From Flavobacteriaceae bacterium (GTDB lineage Bacteria; Bacteroidota; Bacteroidia; Flavobacteriales; Flavobacteriaceae): DNA of 64,000 nucleotides. The stretch is taken from assembly GCA_004762155.1 (NCBI GenBank), contig SIHP01000009.1:186001-250000 (forward strand), given 5' to 3'. A program made the position numbers and the translations under genes. Every line of letters begins with the position of its first letter. Within the stretch, counting starts at the first letter, position 1. Under the pieces are notes generated by a model, which was not told where the DNA came from, did no database searches, and saw nothing but the letters and a program-made list of their open reading frames with translations. Shown here one piece after another: positions 55,142-63,258 of the stretch.

Positions 55142-58100
55142 ATGATAAACAAAATTCTATATATAGACATTGAAACCACAAAACAAGGAAAAATAAAAGA
55201 TGTTGGTGCACTTTTCAATGGACAAGAATTGCATGAAAGCCAGCTTACCAAACTTGAAAATTGGATAAATCAAGCAGAATATATTTGTGGTCATAATATA
55301 GTTGCACACGACATCCCTTTACTGGAAAGAGTAATGGGAAATGAAATTTTTAGAAATAAAAAGATAGTTGATACACTACTATGGTCTCCTTTATTATTTA
55401 GCGACAATCCATATCATAAACTGGTAAAAGGATATAAAATAGTTAATGATAGTGACTATAACAATCCCTTATCAGATTGTAAATTAACTAAGCAATTATT
55501 AATTGACGAACTCAATCGATTTAATGAGTTAGAAGCAAGTACACAACAAGTTTATACTAGTTTACTTTCAAATTCTAATGCATATTCAGGATTATTGGAA
55601 TTAATTAACTTTCAAATTGATAATATCAACCCTGTTAATCAATTAGTTGACTTGTTTGAGGATAAAATCTGTGATAGTGCCAATATTTCCCAATTGGTAA
55701 TGAATTACCCTATTGAACTAGCTTATGCTTTTTCTCTAATTAACACTAAAGAAGATAAATCGATATTAGCATATTGGGTAAGTAAAACACTGCCCAAAAC
55801 ACAACAAATACTAGATGATATCAGGTTTAAATTTTGTGGTAAACCAACTTGTACTTATTGTAATTCAAACCTAAACCCTAAAAAAGCTCTACAAAACTAT
55901 TTTAGATATGAAGACTTTAGAAGCTTTGACCAAGATGAAGAAATAAGTTTACAAGAAAGAACAGTTAGAGCTGGATTAAGTTCAAGTTCTTTTGTGGCTG
56001 TTTTTCCAACAGGTGGAGGTAAATCACTTACATTTCAATTGCCAGCTTTGATGAAAGGTTCATTGTCTCGTCAATTAACAGTTGTTATATCTCCTCTGGT
56101 ATCATTAATGAAAGATCAAGTAGAGAATCTTGAAAAGCGTTTTGATATAACAAAGGCAGTAGCCATAAATGGGTTATTATCTCCACTAGAAAGACAAGAT
56201 GCAATTGAAAGAGTAGAAAAAGGAGAGGTACAATTACTTTATTTATCACCTGAATCATTGAGGTCACCAACTATATTAAGAATTTTAAAACAACGTTCAA
56301 TAGCTAGGTTTGTTATAGATGAAGCTCATTGTTTCTCGTCATGGGGTCAAGATTTTAGAGTAGATTACCTATACATTGCCGACTTTATTCAAAGCCTTGA
56401 AGCAGAAAGAATGCTTGGTAAAATACCTGTATCTTGTTTTACAGCAACTGCAAAGCCACAAGTTATTGAGGATATTAAGAAGTATTTTAAAACTAAACTC
56501 AACATTGAATTAGACGAATTTGTTACAAGAGCGAGTAGAACCAATCTAAAATATGAGGTAATAGAAATTGAAGATCCAAAACGTAAAATGAATGCGTTAT
56601 TACCCTTATTAGAACGTTGTGAAAAACCTATAATTATTTATGCATCAAGAACGAAAAGAGTTGAAGAAATACATGGTTTAATTGAAAAAGCGGGATTTAG
56701 CTCAACTTATTTTCATGGGAAGCTGGATAAAGATGCAAAGAAAGCTTACATGGATGCTTTTATGAATAATGAAAAGGACATTATTGTAGCAACATCTGCA
56801 TTTGGAATGGGGGTAGATAAAGATGATGTAAAATCTGTGATCCATTATAACATATCCGATTCTTTAGAAAACTATGTTCAAGAAGCAGGACGGGCAGGAA
56901 GAGATGAAAAAATACAAGCTAAATGCTATATTTTATTTAACGAACAAGATCTAAATAAGCACTTTAGTTTGTTGCAACAAACCAAAATAAACCAAAAAGA
57001 AATTCAACAAATTTGGCAAGCCCTTAAGTATTTGTCAAAATACAGAAAAAACAAAAAGATAAGTAATTCTGCTTTAGAAATAGCTCAAAAAGCAGGATGG
57101 GAAACTGAAATTCAAGAATTAGAAATCAGAGTTAAAACATCTATTGCAGCTTTAGAAGATCAGGGGTTCTTAAAACGGAAACAAAATTCACCAAGTATTT
57201 TTGCAAATAGTTTGATGGTTCCAAACATACCTAAAGCTTTAAAAATCATACATGAAAGCAAAAATATAACTGGGACTCAGGTTCAACACTGCTCAAGAGT
57301 ACTACAACGAATCGTTAAAGATGATGAGTGCAGAATTGATTACTTAGCTGATAGAACTGGTTTAAAATTAAAAGAAATTAGAGATGTCATAGACATACTT
57401 AGAAATCTTCAAATTTTAGGAGATGCTAAAGACTTAACAGCATTTATCAATTTAACTCAATCGACAAATAGTTCAAAAAAGATACTTGATCGTTATCGGA
57501 AAATTGAAGTTGCAATGCAACAAGTTTTAACGAAAGACATTAAAATTTCAATGAGGCAACTGAATCAAAATCTAATTGATAATGGTGTCGAAAAAACTTC
57601 AGTTGATGCAATCAAGAATATTCTTAACTATTGGGAAATAAGAAACTTTATCCAAAAAAAGCGTGTTGATCGAGAAAATGACTTGTACCAAATAAAAGTA
57701 AAACAATATAACTCTCTAAATGAAGACATTCAATGGAGACATGAACTTACATTAGAGGTTTATGAGTTACTTGAAAAATTTCATATTGAGCAAAGGGAAA
57801 AACAAAAATCTCAAGATAAAAAAGATTTACCTGTAAGCTTTTCAATGTTAGAGCTTAAAAATTCTAATCAACTTTTTGGGCAAATTAAAGAGGAAGATAT
57901 TAAACGATATGAGAAAACCTTACTATTCCTAAATCAAATAAAGTCGATAAAACTCGAAGGTGGTTTTATGGTATCCTACAATAGATTAAATATTGAAGAA
58001 ATTGATATCACTCTACCAAGATTCACTAAGGAGAACTTTAATAAAATGGATCAGCATTACCGCCATAAAACGGAACAAATTCATATTGTTGGTGAATATG

Positions 58101-59959
58101 CTAAAAGAAGACTCAAAAATTATGAATCTGCACTAGCATACGTTAATGATTATTTTAGTCAATCTTATGAGGAGTTTTTGGCTAAATATTTTCCAAGACG
58201 TAAAAAGGAAATTAGCAGACCACTTACTTCTGAACGATTTAAGAAAATTGCGGGAGAACTCGATATTGATCAGAGAAGTATTGTTGACGATAACAAATCA
58301 GATAATATATTAGTTTTAGCAGGTCCAGGGAGTGGTAAAACAAAAGTATTGGTTCATAAAATTGCTAGTCTATTATTGCTAGAAGACATTAAACCTGAAC
58401 AGTTTTTAATGCTTACATTTTCAAAAGCGGCTTCTCTAGAATTTAGAGCAAGAGCGAGAAAACTTGTCCCTGAGTATTCTGGACTGATCAAAATCACAAC
58501 TTTTCATGGCTTCTGTTTTCAACTAATGGGGCAGTTGGGAGATTTAAAAAAATCAGAAAATGTAATTCAAGATTGTATAACCGCAATTAAGAATGAAGAT
58601 ATTGATATTTCATCTATTATCAATAAAAATGTATTACTTCTAGATGAGTTTCAGGATGTAAATGATATTGAATGGGAGCTTGTTCAAACTATAATAAAAA
58701 AAGCAGGAAACATAAGAGTAATTGCTGTTGGTGATGACGACCAAAACATTTATGGGTTTAGAGGATCTTCCAACAAGAATATGCTCTCTTTCAAAGAGAA
58801 GTATAAAGCCACAGAATATTCGTTAATCAAAAATTATAGAAGTAGTTCGAATATTGTTCAATTCAACAATGAATTATTGAATAAAATACCAAACAGATTA
58901 AAAACTCAAGCATTAGAACCTGTTGATAAATATTTAAAGTCTAATATTAAATTGATTAGGTACAACACTTCTTATTTGGAGAAACCATTAGCAGAAAGAG
59001 TAATTCAAGATAATTACAATGGAACAAGAGCTATACTAGTTAGAACCAATAAACAAGCTCTAATGCTAAGTACATTTCTAAATGAATTAGGACAAAAAAC
59101 TAGACTTATTACAGGGCTTGAAGGGTTTAGTTTAGACAACTTATTTGAACTGCGAAATTTCACAGACTATCTAAAATTGAAAAAAAATGATGCTGGTTTA
59201 ATTTTTAATAATGAATGGATAGAAGCAAAAAACAATTTTAAATCAAAACACAGCTCTAGTATTCACTTTGATATTTGTTTAGAAATAATTAAACAATTTG
59301 AATTGAATTATGATAAACAAAAACAACTAGTCGATTGGTACGGATATATTCGTGAAATAAAAATGGAAGATGCTATAAATGCCGATTCCAATGCAATAAT
59401 AATCGCAACAATGCATAAATCAAAAGGTAAAGAATTTGATCATGTATATCTGCTCTTAGAGGATTATGACTTTAATAAAACAGAGTCAAAACGAGTAATA
59501 TATGTTGGTTGCTCTAGGGCAAAATTAAGTTTACAGATACATTGTAACTCATCATTTTTTGATGAGTTTAATACAAATAGATTATCGATAATTAAATTTG
59601 AAGGAAATACGGAACAGCCTAAACATTTTGAATTAATACTTGGACACAAAGATATTAATTTGGGATCTCAAAAATATATTAAAACATTAAGTAGAATTAA
59701 AACTCTAAAATCAGGAGATAATCTTAAAAACGATTCTATACAATTTACGGAGAATATTGGGATAGGATTGGCGAAACAAGAAGGTGGGAATGTACTCCTG
59801 TTTTCAAGAGGTTTTATGAATAAAAAGCATAACACTTTCATTAAGGATGGTTATAAGCTGTCAAACGGAAGTGTTGAATATTTGGTTTACTGGTACGACT
59901 CTAAAGATGATAAAGAGTATAAGGTTGTTTTACCAAAGTTGAAGTTTGAAAAAAAATAA
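55142..59959 (+). CDS. Exonuclease-RecQ-UvrD giant fusion protein
   Basis: The 1605-residue product carries three nucleic-acid modules. Residues 1-120 look like a DEDD-type 3'-5' exonuclease: D9-I-E11, then CGHNIVAHD (49-57), D77 and D112. Next is a small cysteine cluster (C232, C237, C240). A RecQ-type SF2 helicase follows: Walker A TGGGKS at 290-295, DEAH at 393-396, FTATAK, and QEAGRAGR at 580-587. The middle (about 600-1050) includes winged-helix-like segments and charged coils. An SF1 UvrD/Rep helicase covers about 1050-1470: AGPGSGKT near 1060, DEFQD near 1167, GDDDQNIYGFRG near 1198, HKSKGKEFDH, and VGCSRAK. All helicase motifs look intact. It probably unwinds and trims DNA in repair, recombination or defence against phage; the role is unproven. 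Confidence 0.9.
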   Translation: MINKILYIDIETTKQGKIKDVGALFNGQELHESQLTKLENWINQAEYICGHNIVAHDIPLLERVMGNEIFRNKKIVDTLLWSPLLFSDNPYHKLVKGYKIVNDSDYNNPLSDCKLTKQLLIDELNRFNELEASTQQVYTSLLSNSNAYSGLLELINFQIDNINPVNQLVDLFEDKICDSANISQLVMNYPIELAYAFSLINTKEDKSILAYWVSKTLPKTQQILDDIRFKFCGKPTCTYCNSNLNPKKALQNYFRYEDFRSFDQDEEISLQERTVRAGLSSSSFVAVFPTGGGKSLTFQLPALMKGSLSRQLTVVISPLVSLMKDQVENLEKRFDITKAVAINGLLSPLERQDAIERVEKGEVQLLYLSPESLRSPTILRILKQRSIARFVIDEAHCFSSWGQDFRVDYLYIADFIQSLEAERMLGKIPVSCFTATAKPQVIEDIKKYFKTKLNIELDEFVTRASRTNLKYEVIEIEDPKRKMNALLPLLERCEKPIIIYASRTKRVEEIHGLIEKAGFSSTYFHGKLDKDAKKAYMDAFMNNEKDIIVATSAFGMGVDKDDVKSVIHYNISDSLENYVQEAGRAGRDEKIQAKCYILFNEQDLNKHFSLLQQTKINQKEIQQIWQALKYLSKYRKNKKISNSALEIAQKAGWETEIQELEIRVKTSIAALEDQGFLKRKQNSPSIFANSLMVPNIPKALKIIHESKNITGTQVQHCSRVLQRIVKDDECRIDYLADRTGLKLKEIRDVIDILRNLQILGDAKDLTAFINLTQSTNSSKKILDRYRKIEVAMQQVLTKDIKISMRQLNQNLIDNGVEKTSVDAIKNILNYWEIRNFIQKKRVDRENDLYQIKVKQYNSLNEDIQWRHELTLEVYELLEKFHIEQREKQKSQDKKDLPVSFSMLELKNSNQLFGQIKEEDIKRYEKTLLFLNQIKSIKLEGGFMVSYNRLNIEEIDITLPRFTKENFNKMDQHYRHKTEQIHIVGEYAKRRLKNYESALAYVNDYFSQSYEEFLAKYFPRRKKEISRPLTSERFKKIAGELDIDQRSIVDDNKSDNILVLAGPGSGKTKVLVHKIASLLLLEDIKPEQFLMLTFSKAASLEFRARARKLVPEYSGLIKITTFHGFCFQLMGQLGDLKKSENVIQDCITAIKNEDIDISSIINKNVLLLDEFQDVNDIEWELVQTIIKKAGNIRVIAVGDDDQNIYGFRGSSNKNMLSFKEKYKATEYSLIKNYRSSSNIVQFNNELLNKIPNRLKTQALEPVDKYLKSNIKLIRYNTSYLEKPLAERVIQDNYNGTRAILVRTNKQALMLSTFLNELGQKTRLITGLEGFSLDNLFELRNFTDYLKLKKNDAGLIFNNEWIEAKNNFKSKHSSSIHFDICLEIIKQFELNYDKQKQLVDWYGYIREIKMEDAINADSNAIIIATMHKSKGKEFDHVYLLLEDYDFNKTESKRVIYVGCSRAKLSLQIHCNSSFFDEFNTNRLSIIKFEGNTEQPKHFELILGHKDINLGSQKYIKTLSRIKTLKSGDNLKNDSIQFTENIGIGLAKQEGGNVLLFSRGFMNKKHNTFIKDGYKLSNGSVEYLVYWYDSKDDKEYKVVLPKLKFEKK

Positions 59960-60226
59960 AATTACATTAATGAAACTGCCAACGCATAGAGTTATACACG
60001 TTGCCAAGTCGCTCAAAATCCAAGCACACGAACCAAAACTTGTTAAAGAGCACGGCTTAGCCAACCTTAATAAAAATGAAATATAAAAGCACGAAAATAC
60101 AACAATATGTATAGTGTATAGCACCCTGCGGGATGCAAACGGACCATAGCCGGATCGTTTAGTGTAATTAAAAAAGCCAAACTCCGAATTGAAATTTATC
60201 AAATTCATAAAGTCAGCGTAAAGAAA
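59960..60226. other. Foreign-looking segment between helicase and GNAT genes
   Basis: This 267-base stretch is visibly richer in G and C than its surroundings and has no open frame I trust. It has three GCCAAC words, an arm pair GCCAACG (59978-59984) / CGTTGCC (59999-60005), and GTCGCTCAAAAT (60008-60019), which resembles ATCGCTCGAAAT just before the helicase ATG. Confidence 0.5.
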
Positions 60227-60673
60227 TTAATAGAATTTTTTATCGTCTCTCAGAACTTTCAGAAAATGAAAAGCATAGATTTCAAAACCTTCGTTGTAAT
60301 AAAATTTATGTGATTTTCTATTGCCAGAATATGTGTTTAATTCAATGGCTTCACATCCTTTTGATTTGGTGTATTCGTAAATCCAATTAAAAAATTGAGT
60401 GCCAATATTCTTATTTCTATAATTATTACTAATAATTACATGATCTGGTTCAACACTTTTACCAATATAATGTCTTACGGAATACCATAGTCCACAAATA
60501 CCTATTAATTCCTCTCCATCAAAAGCGCCAACACATTCGTAGTTTTGGTAGTCTCCCATTTCAAGAACACGCTTTTCCAACAAGTTTTTTGGGGTTTCTG
60601 TATTTAGTTGTTGTAGTAAAGAAATAATCTGTAAAAGATTTTTCTTTTCTATTGGTTTAAAATGAATATCCAT
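60227..60673 (-). CDS. GNAT family N-acetyltransferase
   Basis: This 148-residue protein has the GNAT fold: a motif-A-like acetyl-CoA loop (SNNYRNKNIGTQFFNWIYEY, about residues 86-105) and a C-terminal LNTYSGNRKSHKFYYNEGF typical of small-molecule or protein acetyltransferases. Its substrate is unknown. A decayed copy of its 3' end stands 5.8 kb away on the other side of the helicase gene. Confidence 0.88.
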   Translation of the reverse strand: MDIHFKPIEKKNLLQIISLLQQLNTETPKNLLEKRVLEMGDYQNYECVGAFDGEELIGICGLWYSVRHYIGKSVEPDHVIISNNYRNKNIGTQFFNWIYEYTKSKGCEAIELNTYSGNRKSHKFYYNEGFEIYAFHFLKVLRDDKKFY

Positions 60674-60715
60674 TAACTGTAAATTTTACTCAAATATATA
60701 GAATGTATAAAACAT

Positions 60716-60753
60716 AAAAGAGGTGTGAATAAAAAATATTCACAACCTCTTTT
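60716..60753. terminator. Terminator after the Yx(FWY)xxD lipoprotein gene
   Basis: AAAAGAGGTGTGAATA / TATTCACAACCTCTTTT is a strong hairpin 30 bases past the lipoprotein stop. Confidence 0.78.
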
Positions 60754-60783
60754 AATACCAACCCCCATTGGTACAGTAAAATC

Positions 60784-61659
60784 TTAAAGTTTTTTTGCTG
60801 CTAATTCTGGTGCTTGACTAGTATCTGTATTTACTATTGGCCAAGTTGTACCAACACCATTTATATCACCTCTTTCAGTATCATTTCCAAAGTAATATAA
60901 AGGCCATCCTTTGTAGGTAACTTGCGTGGTTCCAGAAACATCAATAGTGTCAAAATCGTCGCGGTTTAAAATACTTGGAATTAAGTCTATTTCTAAGCTA
61001 ATTACTGGCCAATTTGCATTGTTAGAAAAATCGTCATTGGTGTAATTGTTTTTGTTATTAGTGTCATTAGCAAAAAGATATATAGCTCTACCAGTTGCAT
61101 TTGTGATGTAAAAAGTACTTGTTCCATCAATATCTGCTTGCGAATACATTAAAGAATAATCTGGTTTTGCAATAAACCAATTACTACCAGCACCATCACC
61201 ATTTATATCACCAGCTTCATTATCACTTGCAAAATAATATAAAGGCCAACCTTTGTATGTATTTTGTTTTGCTCCATCTTCTCTTGTAATAACATCAAAG
61301 TCTGTTGTGTCTAAGCCTTCATCCAGTTTTAAGTCTGCAGTATAAAATATAGGCCAAGCATCTAAACATCCATCGTTGCATTCAGATGCTCCTTTTACAT
61401 CTTTAGAGAAGAAATAAAGAGACATTCCGTTAGCATCTGTTAATATATTCCCGAAAGCAATATCTGTTACTAATTGAATTGTATTTGTTTCAGGTATTTG
61501 CTCATCAACTGCATTGTCATCAGTTTCACAACCAGTTAATACTAATATCATTCCAGCTAAAAAAGTAAGCATCAATATTCCACTTAATAAAGAATATAGA
61601 TATAGTTTGATTTTTTCTACTAATGTTGTTTCGATTGATAGAGAAGTTTGTTTTTTCAT
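60784..61659 (-). CDS. Yx(FWY)xxD repeat lipoprotein (COG4315)
   Basis: The 291-residue protein has an unusually long N-terminal tail of about 20 residues before its hydrophobic leader and lipobox (LTGC, Cys44). It then has four copies of a secreted repeat of unknown function whose signatures are LYFFSKD, LYYFASD, IYLFAND and LYYFGND, each followed by a WP or WF motif. The third lies inside a run of Asn and Asp. Function is unknown; an electron-transfer or ligand-binding role at the surface is only speculation. I chose the ATG at 61659 because the upstream extension would cross the conserved promoter box. Confidence 0.85.
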   Translation of the reverse strand: MKKQTSLSIETTLVEKIKLYLYSLLSGILMLTFLAGMILVLTGCETDDNAVDEQIPETNTIQLVTDIAFGNILTDANGMSLYFFSKDVKGASECNDGCLDAWPIFYTADLKLDEGLDTTDFDVITREDGAKQNTYKGWPLYYFASDNEAGDINGDGAGSNWFIAKPDYSLMYSQADIDGTSTFYITNATGRAIYLFANDTNNKNNYTNDDFSNNANWPVISLEIDLIPSILNRDDFDTIDVSGTTQVTYKGWPLYYFGNDTERGDINGVGTTWPIVNTDTSQAPELAAKKL

Positions 61660-61680
61660 TTTAAAAGTTTTTAAATTAAT

Positions 61681-61780
61681 AACACTGCAAATAACCGCCA
61701 ACAAAGGGGTTTAATACAAAACAATATATATGAGAAGGAAAAAAAGTCGTTAAAAAGGAAAATAAAAGCTTGAAATTAAT
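61681..61780 (-). promoter_or_regulatory. Conserved promoter/operator box A
   Basis: This block is closely similar to 62999-63095 over nearly 100 bases, including AATAACCGCCAA at one end and AAGCTTGAAAT at the other. On the minus strand it holds a TTG about 20 bases before TTATTTG, resembling a -33/-7 pair, and about 60 bases of conserved upstream sequence that could bind an activator. It ends 22 bases before the lipoprotein ATG. Confidence 0.7.
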
Positions 61781-62156
61781 GAAGTATATAGCTCTTGTAT
61801 GAGTTAAGACATTTATAACGATTTTTAATTTTTTAAAACCTCTTTCTCATTTTTAAAACCTTTTTTCTGCGAATGCCTTTTTCTAATTAATAGTTGCTCA
61901 AAGTAAAAAGTCTTTATTAGATGTTTGTAAAGAAACTGATTTAAGGAGGGTAGTAAAAAGTAGTTTTAGAATTATTCAAAATCTAATACCAAAGAACTGG
62001 TACAGTGATTTTTATTGTTGATAGAGCAAATTATTTACGATACACATTTATAAAAAAAACATTAATTCTTTAGATTGTAAATAAAGGTGTTAAAGAATTG
62101 ATAAAGGAAACTAATTGTAGTAATAAATAAGCTCATGTTTAAATTTTAGATATGTA
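61781..62156. other. Intergenic region with no recognised gene
   Basis: About 375 AT-rich bases. Short open stretches such as one ending IPKNWYSDFYC on the plus strand may be decay remnants, but I cannot identify any. Confidence 0.35.
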
Positions 62157-62197
62157 AAAACTCCATAAAGAAGTTATTATTCTTTATGGAGTTTGTT
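62157..62197. terminator. Terminator-like hairpin
   Basis: ACTCCATAAAGAA / TTCTTTATGGAGT around GTTATTA. It is about 85 bases past the tonB-like stop. A weaker inverted repeat (ACACCTAAA / TTTAGGTGT, 62220-62266) lies between them. Confidence 0.6.
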
Positions 62198-62281
62198 TTG
62201 TGGAGATAAGTTTTGATTTTACACCTAAACAGAGGAGGTTTTTTAAATCACCATATTTAGGTGTGTTAAAACCAAACTAAC

Positions 62282-62938
62282 TTACTTATTCAATTTAAAA
62301 TCTACAGTCATTAAATATTTTACATTAACGTACTCTCCGTTAAGTTTACCTGGAATAAAATTAGGTATCGTTTTCAGTATTCTTTCAGCTTCTGCCTCAA
62401 AAGCTTCACCATCTATTGGTCCTGAGGTTACTATGTTTTTAAGAACCCCTTTGCTATCTATAATAAAACTAGCCCAAACGATTGCTTCGGTACCTTTATG
62501 TTTTGCATTAGATGGATATACTAAATTTTGACTCACATAGCTTTGTAAGGCTTTATTAAAATCATCTTTATAATCAGAAGCACCTTTTAATGTTAATAAA
62601 ACAGGAGCTTGTGTTAGGTTTTTAAATTTAACATAGTTTTTAGTCTTCTTAATAGAAGGCGTATTTGTTGTTTTGTTATTTATAGAATTATCGTTTAAAC
62701 TTTTTTTAATATTACTAATATGTGAGTTGCTTTTTGTTCTAACGTATCTACTTCTTGTTGATATAGCAACATCATCTTTAATGTCAGATTTGTTAGTGTC
62801 TTTAATATAACATTTGTCAATGTTATTAAGTTCCATCATAATATCAAATTCAGATGAACTTTCACATACGTTGTTTTGAGAAAAAATTGATATTGAAACT
62901 GAAGCTAAAACTAGAATTATTATTTTCTTTAAAATCAT
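62282..62938 (-). CDS. TonB C-terminal domain protein without a membrane anchor
   Basis: The 218-residue protein has a cleavable-looking signal peptide (ending SIFSQ), a Lys- and Ser-rich linker (about residues 55-100) and a TonB C-terminal domain (about 125-218: ASFIIDSKGVLKNI, ILKTIPNFIPGK). Classical TonB has an uncleaved N-terminal helix and a proline-rich spacer; neither is seen. It is therefore probably a periplasmic TonB-C family member rather than an energy transducer. It shares a conserved upstream box with the lipoprotein gene downstream. Confidence 0.82.
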   Translation of the reverse strand: MILKKIIILVLASVSISIFSQNNVCESSSEFDIMMELNNIDKCYIKDTNKSDIKDDVAISTRSRYVRTKSNSHISNIKKSLNDNSINNKTTNTPSIKKTKNYVKFKNLTQAPVLLTLKGASDYKDDFNKALQSYVSQNLVYPSNAKHKGTEAIVWASFIIDSKGVLKNIVTSGPIDGEAFEAEAERILKTIPNFIPGKLNGEYVNVKYLMTVDFKLNK

Positions 62939-62998
62939 GACTTGTTGGTTTTATTAGTAGTTAGTAAACTGAAATAGTTTTTGTTTGGATTTGTAATT

Positions 62999-63095
62999 AA
63001 CACTACAAATAACCGCCAATAAAGGGCTTCAATACAAAATAATATGTGTAAGAGGGAAAATTTAGGCTTAAAAAGGAAAAAAAAAGCTTGAAATA
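62999..63095 (-). promoter_or_regulatory. Conserved promoter/operator box B
   Basis: The second copy of the box at 61681-61780, here about 60 bases before the TonB-C protein's ATG. Most differences between the copies lie in the middle (around 63060-63070), while the TTG, TTATTTG and CCGCCAA parts are kept. Confidence 0.7.
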
Positions 63096-63185
63096 ATCTG
63101 GTTAAACCTTAATTGAAAAATTAAGATGGTAAAGCGGATTTAAATACCTTAAAAGGTTAAGTAGATAAATAACAAAATCGCTAAT

Positions 63186-63225
63186 AATCTACATTCTTAA
63201 TTAAAAAAAATTAAGAATATAGATT
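63186..63225 (-). terminator. Probable terminator of the LytTR gene
   Basis: AATCTACATTCTTAATT / AATTAAGAATATAGATT forms a long stem around A residues, 34 bases past the LytTR stop. T-run support is weak. Confidence 0.5.
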
Positions 63226-63258
63226 AAACAAGTAAAATGACTAAAGTGTAATGAGGTA

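Noticed and set aside
54925..55173. Short frames on both strands over the region just before the helicase ATG
   Set aside because: Both frames cross the 38-base repeat and the long hairpin and overlap the helicase start. They resemble chance frames in AT-rich DNA.
59930..60208. A 92-codon frame on the minus strand downstream of the helicase gene, with several hydrophobic residues
   Set aside because: It overlaps the helicase 3' end antisense, uses the foreign-looking intergenic region, and its residue pattern does not match any signal or family. I treat it as non-coding.
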